Source: Candidatus Epulonipiscium sp.
GTDB taxonomy: Bacteria; Bacillota; Clostridia; Lachnospirales; Defluviitaleaceae
Reading direction: 5' to 3'
Length of the DNA: 42,806 nt
Assembly (NCBI GenBank): GCA_012518815.1
Contig: JAAYRK010000073.1
Coordinates: 1 to 42,806 of the forward strand
Within the stretch, counting starts at the first letter, position 1. Each line of letters begins with the position of its first letter. The notes below the pieces were generated by a model that saw only the letters and a list, made by a program, of their open reading frames with translations, did not search any database and was not told the origin of the DNA. Positions 18,583 through 26,379 of the stretch are shown one piece after another. The translations under genes and the position numbers were made by a program.

Positions 18583-20054
18583 TTACCGCCGCCTCCTTTT
18601 AAGAAATAATAAGGTGGTTGCTCAAGCCACCATTTACTATAAGGATTGATAGCATGTTTTTTGAGGTTTTTAACAAATTCATCGTTTTCTATAGCCTCAA
18701 GCAAACGTTCACCATATTGAACCAGGCCTTCGTAACCCATAGCAAAATGTTCATCACCAATTAAAAGTGAAGGAATGCCTAATTTTGCACCCCATAGTGT
18801 CATACCACCATGACGTGCAATAAGGATATCCGGACGAATACGATTTAGGGCGTTAACTAACTCAAATTCTTGCTTATTACAGACATTAAAGTTTGTTACA
18901 TTGCCATAATCAGAAACATGTTGTGCCAACTGGTCATTTTCTAAACGCCTGCTATCATAAATCGGATCATGATGGAAGATAGCAGCACCACAAGTCTTAA
19001 GACCAAGTTCTCCTAGAACAGACAGCAAAGCGTGACCGTGAGCTGCTCCAGCTGTGACATAAGCTGTTTTTCCTTTGAGTTTTTTACGTAAATTTTCAAT
19101 TTTCGGTAGATACTTTTTCTTTTTTTCTGCGATAATTTTTTCAGCAATTTCTTCTTTTTTTAAGATTTTTCCTAAAGCTCTAAACCACCTATCGGTTTGT
19201 GCAATGCCATAAGGTGGTGCTGCAGGAATTTCTGGAACACCAAAGTCCCTTTCCAATACAGCCCCTAGATAGCCGCCTAGTGTCGAACATGCCTGAACCG
19301 TAGCCGCCGCCTCACTAGCATATTTTAATCCTTTAACTGTAGAATAAGGAGTAATATAATTGGGCTTTACATCAAAGGGGGCAAACCAGTCTGAAAACAC
19401 ATCACTCCCCCAAAAATTAATCACATTAATTAAATCCGTTCTCCTTTTTCGAGGTTTTTGAATTAATTTTCTAGCAATGCCGTGATACGCCGCATCAAAA
19501 CCTGTCGTCCAAACCTTTGACTTAAAGCCTTCACAAAAAATTGCTATAACAGGAATTCCTAACTCATCCTCGGCTTCTTGACAAACACCTTCAACATCAT
19601 CACCAATAATTCCAGCAGCACAAGTGGTCAATACAAAAATGGCATTAGCATTGGTACGTTCATATACTTCTCGGATGCTATTGGCAAGTTTCATATTCCC
19701 GCCATAAACCGTATCTTTTTCTTTTAAATTGCTTGAAAAGATTCGACGCGGCGTGGGCTGCATCACATCTCTTAAAGGTGAATTGACACGATAAGTAAAG
19801 GTATATTCGTGGAGACAAGAGGCACAACCCACGGGTCCATGGCTAATAACGGCAGCATCCTGTATTAGAACAGTCATACAAGCTGCTTTTGAGGTCGAAC
19901 AACCAAGACATTGGCTAAAGCTTCGTTCTTTATCCTTTAGGCCTTCTCTACTGGCTATTACCAATTCTTTAGCATCCCCCTGATAGCCAGTTATTGAGTT
20001 AATACGGATTTCTCTTATTTGAACTTCCGGAAGGGATAAATTGATTTTTGACAC
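18579..20054 (-). CDS. NifD-like catalytic subunit of nitrogenase-like component 1 (candidate MarD)
   Basis: 491 residues from a GTG start behind AAAAGGAGTGATAATTC. P-cluster cysteines are Cys52 (CLGC), Cys77 (SHGPVGC) and Cys145 (TTCAAGIIGDD). Cys256 (ATVQACSTLGGYL) lines up with the cofactor ligand Cys275 of NifD. The CEGF segment (174-177) allows direct counting to the nitrogenase Gln191 and His195: here they are Trp and Phe186. The region of His442 reads IGDEHFAMGYEG; His436 is near but not in exact register. So it keeps both cluster sites but has a changed active-site wall. A sulfur substrate, as in methylthio-alkane reductase, is inferred from the met and mcc genes beside it. Confidence 0.88.
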   Translation of the reverse strand: MSKINLSLPEVQIREIRINSITGYQGDAKELVIASREGLKDKERSFSQCLGCSTSKAACMTVLIQDAAVISHGPVGCASCLHEYTFTYRVNSPLRDVMQPTPRRIFSSNLKEKDTVYGGNMKLANSIREVYERTNANAIFVLTTCAAGIIGDDVEGVCQEAEDELGIPVIAIFCEGFKSKVWTTGFDAAYHGIARKLIQKPRKRRTDLINVINFWGSDVFSDWFAPFDVKPNYITPYSTVKGLKYASEAAATVQACSTLGGYLGAVLERDFGVPEIPAAPPYGIAQTDRWFRALGKILKKEEIAEKIIAEKKKKYLPKIENLRKKLKGKTAYVTAGAAHGHALLSVLGELGLKTCGAAIFHHDPIYDSRRLENDQLAQHVSDYGNVTNFNVCNKQEFELVNALNRIRPDILIARHGGMTLWGAKLGIPSLLIGDEHFAMGYEGLVQYGERLLEAIENDEFVKNLKKHAINPYSKWWLEQPPYYFLKGGGGK

Positions 20055-20176
20055 GAATTATCACTCCTTTTCTTTTAATCATTAAAAACCTTATATCAAT
20101 TTTTTTATGTCCTTTACAAGATAATAAAATTTGCTAAGATTGGGCTTAATTTTTTATTGTTATTTATTAATATTAT

Positions 20177-20193
20177 TACTAAATATATATGAA
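20177..20193. promoter_or_regulatory. Shared 17-bp box upstream of the nif-like operon
   Basis: Minus strand TTCATATATATTTAGTA, 123 bases before the NifD-like start. It matches 16 of 17 bases with the box at 25101 and 15 of 17 with that at 25629. No good -35/-10 pair is visible next to it, so the promoter here may need help or lie closer to the gene. Confidence 0.6.
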
Positions 20194-20277
20194 TACTATG
20201 ATTTGACATTTAAAAATTTCCATCCTGGATTTTATTAGATAACTTTTATTCTGGATGGTTTTAACAGCTATATTAAA

Positions 20278-21186
20278 TTAAAAAAGATTTTTTGAAAGAT
20301 AACGCTCTCCCCGGTCTGGCAAGATTGTCACAATAGTACCGTGTTGAATCCGTAAAGCCAGTTTACGTATGGCTGCCAGATTTGCTCCAGAAGAAGAACC
20401 AGCAATAATCCCTTCATTTCTGGCAAGAAGTCGTGTTTCATTAAAAGCTTCATCGTCACTAATTTTTATAATTTTATCCACTAGGGACATATCCATGGTA
20501 TCTGCAATAAAGTCATTTCCAATGCCTTCAATATCGTAATCCGCATGTTCGCCTCCTCCCATAGTCGAACCAATGGGATCAACAAGAATACCCATAATTG
20601 CTGATTTTTTTTCCTTAAGATAAGACATAATTCCAGTATATGTGCCGCCACTGCCGGCACCAGCAACAAAATAATCGATATTTTCTCCTAAATCAGACCA
20701 TATTTCTACTCCTGTTGTTTCATAATGTGCTCGTGGATTTGCAGGATTGCGAAATTGCTCCAAGGAAACTGCATTGGGAATAGATTGTCGCAATTCTTGG
20801 GCTTTTCTTTCGGCACCTTTCATACCTTCTTCCCTAGGGGTGTTAATGACTTCAGCACCAAGTGCTCGAAGTAAAGCTTGCTTTTCTTGTGAAAACTTAG
20901 ATGGTACTACCATAATTAAGCGATAACCTCGATTAAGGGCTGCAAAAGCAATTCCAATGCCTGTATTCCCTGCAGTTCCCTCAACGATAGTGCTGCCCGG
21001 AACTAAAATTCCTTGTTTTTCCGCGTCTTCAATCATATATTTACCAATTCGGTCCTTTACACTTCCCCCAGGATTGTTAAGTTCTAGTTTAGCATATACC
21101 CTGATGGAGTCTGGAAAACCTGAATGGTTTAAACGTACAAGGGGTGTATTCCCTAAAAGTTGCTGCATATCTTCATAAACCATCAT
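20278..21186 (-). CDS. mccA: MccA-like O-acetylserine-dependent cystathionine beta-synthase
   Basis: 302 residues, PLP fold type II of the cysteine synthase family. The PLP lysine is Lys44 (NPGGSVKDR), the substrate loop is TAGNTGIGIA and the phosphate loop AGSGGTYTG. Details such as EQFRNPANPRAHYETTG and GIGNDFIADTMD resemble MccA (YrhA) of B. subtilis rather than plain CysK. MccA joins homocysteine to O-acetylserine to make cystathionine. It overlaps mccB by 4 bases, the same pair as in B. subtilis, where both serve methionine-to-cysteine conversion under CymR. Ordinary cysteine synthase remains an alternative. Confidence 0.82.
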   Translation of the reverse strand: MMVYEDMQQLLGNTPLVRLNHSGFPDSIRVYAKLELNNPGGSVKDRIGKYMIEDAEKQGILVPGSTIVEGTAGNTGIGIAFAALNRGYRLIMVVPSKFSQEKQALLRALGAEVINTPREEGMKGAERKAQELRQSIPNAVSLEQFRNPANPRAHYETTGVEIWSDLGENIDYFVAGAGSGGTYTGIMSYLKEKKSAIMGILVDPIGSTMGGGEHADYDIEGIGNDFIADTMDMSLVDKIIKISDDEAFNETRLLARNEGIIAGSSSGANLAAIRKLALRIQHGTIVTILPDRGERYLSKNLF

Positions 21187-22361
21187 ATTCGCGCTCCTTC
21201 AATTGCGAAAAATAAATCATTATACAAATCATTATAATTTTCAATACCAACCGATAAGCGGATTAATCTGTCCGTAATGCCTACTTGCTCACGAATTTCT
21301 TTTGGAATGGATGCATGAGTCATACTGGCAGGATGGCAAATTAAACTTTCAACACCTCCAAGGCTTTCGGCAAGGGCAATGAGCTTTAGACTTTTAAAAA
21401 ACTTATGGATGTCATAATTCTCTTCTAGTTCAAAAGAAATCATTGCTCCACCATTTTTAGCCTGTTTCTTTTGAATCTCATAACCTTGTGAAGTTTTTAA
21501 AGCTGGATAATAAATATTTTTAACAGCTGAATGATTTTGAAGAGCCTGAGCTAATTTTTCAGCGTTAGCCACATGGGCGTCCATGCGTACTGCCAAAGTC
21601 TTAATGCTACGAATAAGTAAAAAAGAATCTAAAGGACCTGCAATGGCTCCCACACCATTTTGAATAGAATGAAGTCTTCTGGCCAGTTCTTTATCTTTAA
21701 CAACAACCAAACCTGCAATCACATCGCTATGACCACTAATATATTTTGTTGCTGAGTGTAGAACAATATCGGCTCCTAGCTCTAAAGGACGCTGCAAATA
21801 AGGAGTCATAAAAGTATTATCCACAATGGTCAAAGCACCTTTTCGTTTTGCTATTTCTGCGACAGCACTAATATCTGTTACTGTCAATAAAGGATTGGCT
21901 GGGGTTTCAAGAAGCACAGCCTTAACTTCTGATGTAAAAGCTTTTTCTAACTCAGTTAAGTTGGATGTATCCACGATCTTGTAACTTAAATTAAAATTTT
22001 TGTATATCTTATTTAATATTCGAAAAGTTCCTCCATAGACATTCTTTGAAATGATGATGCAGTCTTCTGATTGAAAAAGGTGAAGGATCCCATCGATTGC
22101 GGCCATACCAGAAGCAAAAGCAAATCCACTGTTCCCACCCTCTAACTCTGAAATTAAAACTTCCAAAGCCCTTCGAGTGGGATTACCTGTTCGTGAATAT
22201 TCCCATTCTGAACGTAACTTTCCCAAACTATCAAATTCAAAGGTAGAAGTCAAATAAATCGGAGTATTAACTGCACCAGTCAAATCATCTCCATAAATAC
22301 CACCATGTATCACTGCTGATTCCATATATTGGTAATCTGCCAAACCACTCATTCCTTTCAT
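21183..22361 (-). CDS. mccB: MccB-like cystathionine gamma-lyase
   Basis: 392 residues, full length for the Cys/Met PLP-dependent family. The PLP lysine is Lys206 (HSATKYISGHSD). YSRTGNPTR, ASGMAAIDG, ETPANPLL and the closing LIRLSVGIENYNDL are all present. Paired with MccA it should split cystathionine to cysteine, 2-oxobutyrate and ammonia; homocysteine gamma-lyase activity is known in B. subtilis MccB. Cystathionine gamma-synthase or beta-lyase cannot be fully excluded by sequence. The start at 22361 has only a weak ribosome site; ATG 22352 is an alternative. Confidence 0.83.
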   Translation of the reverse strand: MKGMSGLADYQYMESAVIHGGIYGDDLTGAVNTPIYLTSTFEFDSLGKLRSEWEYSRTGNPTRRALEVLISELEGGNSGFAFASGMAAIDGILHLFQSEDCIIISKNVYGGTFRILNKIYKNFNLSYKIVDTSNLTELEKAFTSEVKAVLLETPANPLLTVTDISAVAEIAKRKGALTIVDNTFMTPYLQRPLELGADIVLHSATKYISGHSDVIAGLVVVKDKELARRLHSIQNGVGAIAGPLDSFLLIRSIKTLAVRMDAHVANAEKLAQALQNHSAVKNIYYPALKTSQGYEIQKKQAKNGGAMISFELEENYDIHKFFKSLKLIALAESLGGVESLICHPASMTHASIPKEIREQVGITDRLIRLSVGIENYNDLYNDLFFAIEGARI

Positions 22362-22371
22362 CTTTATAATA

Positions 22372-22422
22372 GGACCTATTTTCTTCTAATGAGTGAAAAA
22401 TTATTTATACTCTAAAAGGTCC
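22372..22422 (-). other. Intercistronic hairpin between metQ and mccB
   Basis: GGGACCT (start of the minus-strand arm, 22417-22422) pairs with AGGTCC at 22372-22377, with an inner GAGT/ACTC stem. There is no T run, so it looks like an RNA-processing or stability hairpin inside one operon rather than a terminator. Confidence 0.4.
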
Positions 22423-22433
22423 CATTATATTCT

Positions 22434-23288
22434 TTAATTTTCTAATTTTACTGGAATTACAGCCCCATTATAACTTTCAATGATGAATTGTCTTGTTTCT
22501 TCAGATTGTAGTTCTTTTACTAAGGCAGCAATTGCAGGATTACTTAAATCATCTTCTCTAACAGCGATAATATTAGCATAGGGACTATCTCCACCTTCAC
22601 TAAATAGTTTTGTTGAACTGATTTTTGCTTCTAGCACTTTATTTGTGTTAGTTATAAAAAAATCATAATCATCTTTTGTGGGAATAATTTGTGCCGAATC
22701 AAGCTCAACAATTTCTATGGGACGTAAATACTCTTTGATATCCAAAACAGAAGCACTAAGTGAAGTTGCTGTTTCTTCATTAAGCTTAATAAATCCACTT
22801 TCTTCAAGTATGCGTAAAGCACGGTATTCATTTGTGCCATCGTTGGGGATTGCTACTACCGCATTATCTGGTATTTCTTCTATTGTAATATATTTATCTG
22901 AGTATGCTGTGATAGGCTCAACGTGTATATCCCCAGCATTGACTAGATTGTATCCATTAGCGTTATTCCATTCTTTAAGATAAGGTTCATGTTGGAAAAA
23001 GTTAAAATCAATTTCCCCTTTTGCCAGTTTTTCATTGGTTGTATTATCTGCAGCTGTTGCAACCAATTCTACTATAATTCCTTGCTCTTCCAGTTTAGGA
23101 GCTACAAACTCAATTAGTTCTGAGTGGGGAACTAAATCTGCAATGCCTTTAATAGTTATGTTTTCCTTAGTAGATGACAAATTAGTATCCTCAATGATAC
23201 CTGTGTTATTTTCTTTACTGCACCCAACAAAAACACCTAATACTAAAACAACTATTAAAGCTAAAATAATTAGATTAAACTTTTTCAT
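22434..23288 (-). CDS. metQ: MetQ methionine-binding lipoprotein
   Basis: 284 residues: lipoprotein signal with Cys23 as the lipidation site (LVLGVFVGCS), then the NlpA/MetQ solute-binding fold with ITIKGIADLVPHSELIEFVAP, DFNFFQHEPYLKEWN and NDGTNEYRALRILEESGFIKL. NFFQHEPYL is a strong family mark. It catches L- or D-methionine outside the cell and hands it to MetI/MetN. Cystine or other sulfur compounds are possible ligands in such operons. ATG 23288 follows AGGAGGAGATATAAA. Confidence 0.88.
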   Translation of the reverse strand: MKKFNLIILALIVVLVLGVFVGCSKENNTGIIEDTNLSSTKENITIKGIADLVPHSELIEFVAPKLEEQGIIVELVATAADNTTNEKLAKGEIDFNFFQHEPYLKEWNNANGYNLVNAGDIHVEPITAYSDKYITIEEIPDNAVVAIPNDGTNEYRALRILEESGFIKLNEETATSLSASVLDIKEYLRPIEIVELDSAQIIPTKDDYDFFITNTNKVLEAKISSTKLFSEGGDSPYANIIAVREDDLSNPAIAALVKELQSEETRQFIIESYNGAVIPVKLEN

Positions 23289-23308
23289 TTTATATCTCCT
23301 CCTATTGA

Positions 23309-24019
23309 TTAAATTAAATTTCTTTTCTTCAATATTTGTTTAGAAATAAAATTACCAAGCCACTGAATTAGTTGAACAAAAGCTGTTAAAACATAAACAG
23401 ATGCAAACATAACATCATGTTGAAAACGCTGATAGCCAAATCGTACTGCAATATCTCCAATGCCGCCGGCACCAAACAATCCAGCAAGGGCTGTCATTGA
23501 AATGATAGTTATAACAGCTACAGTAAAGCCACGGATTAAAGAAGGCAAAGTTTCAGGAAGCAAAATACGAAATATAATTTGAAAATTAGTACTTCCAACA
23601 GATTTTGCTGCTTCTATCTTTCCTTTTGAAATTTCAAGCAGACTGCCTTCTACCATTCTGGCATACATAGGAATACAAGTTGCTGAAATAGCAATAATAC
23701 AAGCATTGGTACCATAGGATTTCCCAAAAATAAGCCGTGCAACCGGAATCATGAGAATAATCATAATAACTTGTGGAAGTGAACGAAGACAGTTGATTAA
23801 CCAGTCTGACACCGCATATATAATTTTCATGGGAAGCAAGCCAACAGGATTGGTGATTGTCAAAAGAATTCCCAAAAAAAGGCCAAATACCAGCATTATA
23901 AAGGAAGAAAGAGCTGTCATATATAAAGTTTCCAAAATAGCTGGTGCCAATCTAAACCATATATCAGGTGCAAAAGAAGCTTTGATTATCTCCCAAAAAG
24001 AAGAATCTAATAAACTCAT
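23309..24019 (-). CDS. metI: MetI methionine ABC permease
   Basis: 236 residues with five or so membrane segments and the MetI-type coupling loop EAAKSVGSTNFQIIFRILLPETLPSLIRG (seen near residues 135-163), which docks on the ATPase. It ends in LGNFISKQILKKRNLI. ATG 24019 follows AAAGGGGGGATTAG. It lies 20 bases before metQ and 24 after metN, so metN-metI-metQ are co-transcribed. The family and role are clear. Confidence 0.88.
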   Translation of the reverse strand: MSLLDSSFWEIIKASFAPDIWFRLAPAILETLYMTALSSFIMLVFGLFLGILLTITNPVGLLPMKIIYAVSDWLINCLRSLPQVIMIILMIPVARLIFGKSYGTNACIIAISATCIPMYARMVEGSLLEISKGKIEAAKSVGSTNFQIIFRILLPETLPSLIRGFTVAVITIISMTALAGLFGAGGIGDIAVRFGYQRFQHDVMFASVYVLTAFVQLIQWLGNFISKQILKKRNLI

Positions 24020-24043
24020 CTAATCCCCCCTTTACAATCGTAA

Positions 24044-24871
24044 TTAAATCCCTGCACCATTTTCTAACTCTGGAATTTGCTGAAACTCTGTATAAACCCT
24101 GGCAAAGAGTGATCCTGTACGGCTAAGTGGATTATTAAAAATATCTCGCACTCTGCCTACTTCAATGATTTGTGCATCTTCCAAAACAGCCATTCGCTCA
24201 CAGCTATACCGAATGGCATCCAATTCATGCGTAATCATTAAAATTGTAATACCTGTAGATTTATTAATATCTTTAAGTAAATCCAGTATTTGTAAGGTGG
24301 TTTTAGGATCAAGGGCAGAAGTTGCTTCATCACATAACAGCACATCTGGCTTGGTAATCAATGCCCTGGCAATTCCTACACGCTGTTTTTGTCCACCTGA
24401 TAGGCCTCCGGGGTAAGCTTTTAGCTTATCTGATAATCCTACTAGCTCTGCTGTTTTTAACACTCTGTTTTTGATTTCGCTTTTAGATACTCCGCTAATT
24501 TCCAAGGGATAGGCGATATTTCGATAGACATTTTTGGCTTCAAACAAATTAAATGTTTGAAAAATCATGCCAATCTTTTTTCTCTTTTCTAGTAGTTCTT
24601 TTTTGGAAAGCTTAAGAATATCAACACCTCCAATTTTTATGCTGCCAGAGTCTGGTTCTTCAAGTCGGTTAATACATCTTATAAGAGTAGACTTTCCTGC
24701 CCCACTAAATCCAATAATCCCAAATATTTCTCCTTTACGGACCGTTAAATCTATTCCCTTAAGAACTTGAAGAGAGCAATCTTTAGTTTGAAATGTCTTA
24801 TATAGTCCTGAAATCTTAATGTATTCATCCACATTACTCCTATCTAATAGTTTATCTTTGATATTGGTCAT
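24044..24871 (-). CDS. metN: MetN methionine ABC ATPase, short form
   Basis: 275 residues from ATG 24871, six bases after GGGAGAG; the longer reading from 24907 has no ribosome site. Walker A GFSGAGKST, Q-loop MIFQTFNLF, signature LSGGQKQR, Walker B DVLLCDEATSALDP and the switch His in MITHELD are all present. The C-terminal NIL/ACT domain that lets E. coli MetN sense methionine is missing, so transport is probably not trans-inhibited and control would rest on transcription. It is the first gene of metNIQ-mccB-mccA. Confidence 0.88.
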   Translation of the reverse strand: MTNIKDKLLDRSNVDEYIKISGLYKTFQTKDCSLQVLKGIDLTVRKGEIFGIIGFSGAGKSTLIRCINRLEEPDSGSIKIGGVDILKLSKKELLEKRKKIGMIFQTFNLFEAKNVYRNIAYPLEISGVSKSEIKNRVLKTAELVGLSDKLKAYPGGLSGGQKQRVGIARALITKPDVLLCDEATSALDPKTTLQILDLLKDINKSTGITILMITHELDAIRYSCERMAVLEDAQIIEVGRVRDIFNNPLSRTGSLFARVYTEFQQIPELENGAGI

Positions 24872-24975
24872 TCTTTTCTCTCCCTTCGCTTGACATTTAA
24901 TAAGCATAAACTCAAGTTAGAGCGAAATACAATTTGCAATATTTTAATAATTAATTTTTAACTTACAATTCCTAT

Positions 24976-25017
24976 AATTCATATAGACATTATATGAATT
25001 GAATTAGTGGCTGTCAA
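24976..25017 (-). promoter_or_regulatory. Consensus sigma-A promoter of the met/mcc operon with operator over the -10
   Basis: On the minus strand TTGACA (25012-25017), 17 bases, TATAAT (24989-24994): a perfect consensus. A perfect inverted repeat with 10-base arms AATTCATATA (24976-24985) and TATATGAATT (24991-25000) covers the -10 and start region. Its TTCATATA core is shared with the 17-bp boxes, so a repressor, most simply the Rrf2 protein, could block this promoter. Confidence 0.8.
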
Positions 25018-25100
25018 TGATATTTTTGATAAACTTCCAACTTTGCACAATTTGCTTAATAATTAAATTTTGACTTAAATATTTTTGTGCAATATTACAT

Positions 25101-25117
25101 TTCATATATGTTTAGTA
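25101..25117. promoter_or_regulatory. Shared 17-bp box between rrf2-type gene and met operon
   Basis: Plus strand TTCATATATGTTTAGTA, just past the terminator of the regulator gene and about 90 bases before the met promoter. Together with the flanks it matches the box at 25629 in 20 of 23 positions. Confidence 0.6.
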
Positions 25118-25130
25118 TGTTTTAACAAAT

Positions 25131-25158
25131 AAAAAACACCTTCTAATTCTAGAAGGCG
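25131..25158 (-). terminator. Terminator of the Rrf2-type regulator gene
   Basis: CGCCTTCT (25151-25158) pairs with the arm at 25137-25144 (one G-T pair) around a 6-base loop, followed by six T on the minus strand. It separates the regulator from the met operon. Confidence 0.85.
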
Positions 25159-25168
25159 TCTGGTTTCT

Positions 25169-25615
25169 TCAAATGTAAAACATAATAGCATTATTTTCTT
25201 TATGCTTTTCTGTCTCTTTCACTAAATCTTCAATTGTAATAGTACTTAAAGTTTGTCTGATATTTTTATCTAAAAGGTTAAACACTGATAAACGCAAAGT
25301 TTCTTCAATGTCAGGTGCTTTTTTTGATACTGTTTCTTGTGCTTGATCAAATAAGGAAGTTTCAACTGCTTCTAAGACATCTAGGGCAGTTATCTGACTT
25401 GGTGGCCGCGTTAATTGATAACCTCCTTGAGCACCTTTTTCAGAACTAACAATTTCAGCTTTTTTTAATAAAGAAAATACTTGTTCTAAATAAATTTTAG
25501 ATATACCTAGTTTTTCAGAAATACTAATAACTGTGATGTTTTCACCATTGTTATATTGTTGTGCCATACTAATAAGTGCTGCCATAGCATATCTACCTTT
25601 TGCAGATATTCTCAT
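25169..25615 (-). CDS. Rrf2-family regulator, CymR-like
   Basis: 149 residues from ATG 25615 (MRISAKGRYAMAALISMAQ, the standard Rrf2 start). The winged helix with VISISEKLGISKIYLEQVFSLLKKAEIVSS and the wing KGAQGGYQLTRPP is complete. No cysteine exists in the whole protein, so it cannot bind an IscR- or NsrR-type cluster and belongs with CymR, the repressor of cysteine genes that acts with CysK. The gene precedes metNIQ-mccBA. A TTGACA-17-TATCAT promoter and a box over the start of transcription indicate self-control. Confidence 0.85.
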   Translation of the reverse strand: MRISAKGRYAMAALISMAQQYNNGENITVISISEKLGISKIYLEQVFSLLKKAEIVSSEKGAQGGYQLTRPPSQITALDVLEAVETSLFDQAQETVSKKAPDIEETLRLSVFNLLDKNIRQTLSTITIEDLVKETEKHKENNAIMFYI

Positions 25616-25628
25616 AGTTATCACTCAT

Positions 25629-25681
25629 TTCATATATAAATAGTATGTATTAATGATAAAAGATAAGAAAAAGATTGTCAA
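25629..25681 (-). promoter_or_regulatory. Promoter of the Rrf2-type gene with shared box at +1
   Basis: On the minus strand TTGACA (25676-25681), 17 bases, TATCAT (25653-25658). The 17-bp box TTCATATATAAATAGTA (25629-25645, plus strand) lies at and just after the expected start of transcription, the usual place for a repressor. Confidence 0.75.
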
Positions 25682-25737
25682 GCTATGGGACTTCAAAGAA
25701 TCATAAATTTTAGTTTTTGAATAACTCTAAAGTTCTA

Positions 25738-26249
25738 TTAAATAGGGAGAAATACTTTTCCATCATAATTAATATTCGTATTAGCGTGGTGTAATTCTTT
25801 TTCCATAATTTCATATACAAGCACCGCACCATTTTCTAATGGATGTTTCATATGCATTTTTGTTTTATATCCAAACTTTTCATATAATATAACTGCTGAT
25901 AAGGATGTATCTAAGTATGCTCTATCGTATTTCTTAGCAATTTCTGATTCAATAGCTTTCAAAATAAAAGTGCCGTATCCTTTTTTTTGTTGCTCTGGTG
26001 ACACATAAATTCTAGTAATATGATTATCTACAAAACTTCCTGTTCCTACTATTTCATCATTCACTCTAAGCACAGACACTTGTCCTTCATCAATATCTCT
26101 TAATATTGCATCATATTATGATGTGTGATAAAAAAATCTACTAGTTCTACAGGGAAATACTTAGGATAAATTGTTTTTATGGTTTCTTGTATAATATTAA
26201 ATATGCTTTTAAATCCTTTTTGGTATCTAATTCGTATTTTATTTATCAC
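25738..26249 (-). pseudogene. Frameshifted GNAT acetyltransferase
   Basis: The downstream part (stop at 25738) reads a normal GNAT C-terminal half: ILRDIDEGQVSVLRVNDEIV, ITRIYVSPEQQKKGYGTFIL (acetyl-CoA loop) and LYEKFGYKT. The upstream part, read from a possible GTG at 26249, gives FNIIQETIKTIYPKYFPVEL and DFFITHHN in another frame and then a stop. The two meet near 26105-26120, so one small indel broke a gene of about 170 codons. A shorter protein from an inner start would lack the N-terminal helices. A sequencing error is possible. Confidence 0.7.
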
Positions 26250-26332
26250 CTTAAATTTTTATCAATATTTATGTTTATAATATTCTATACTTTAGTAAAT
26301 TATTTTTCTAGATACTCTAATAATATATAAAT

Positions 26333-26361
26333 AAAATGGAGAGATTAAATCCCTCCATTTT
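26333..26361 (-). terminator. Terminator after the EAL gene
   Basis: Nine-base arms AAAATGGAG/CTCCATTTT (26333-26341 and 26353-26361) lie 19 bases past the stop at 26380, with T-rich sequence on the minus strand. Confidence 0.75.
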
Positions 26362-26379
26362 AATATTATTAATAAAACT

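Noticed and set aside
24872-25168. S-box (SAM) or T-box riboswitch before metNIQ
   Set aside because: I looked for the conserved S-box and T-box sequences on the minus strand and did not find them; a promoter with an operator is present instead.
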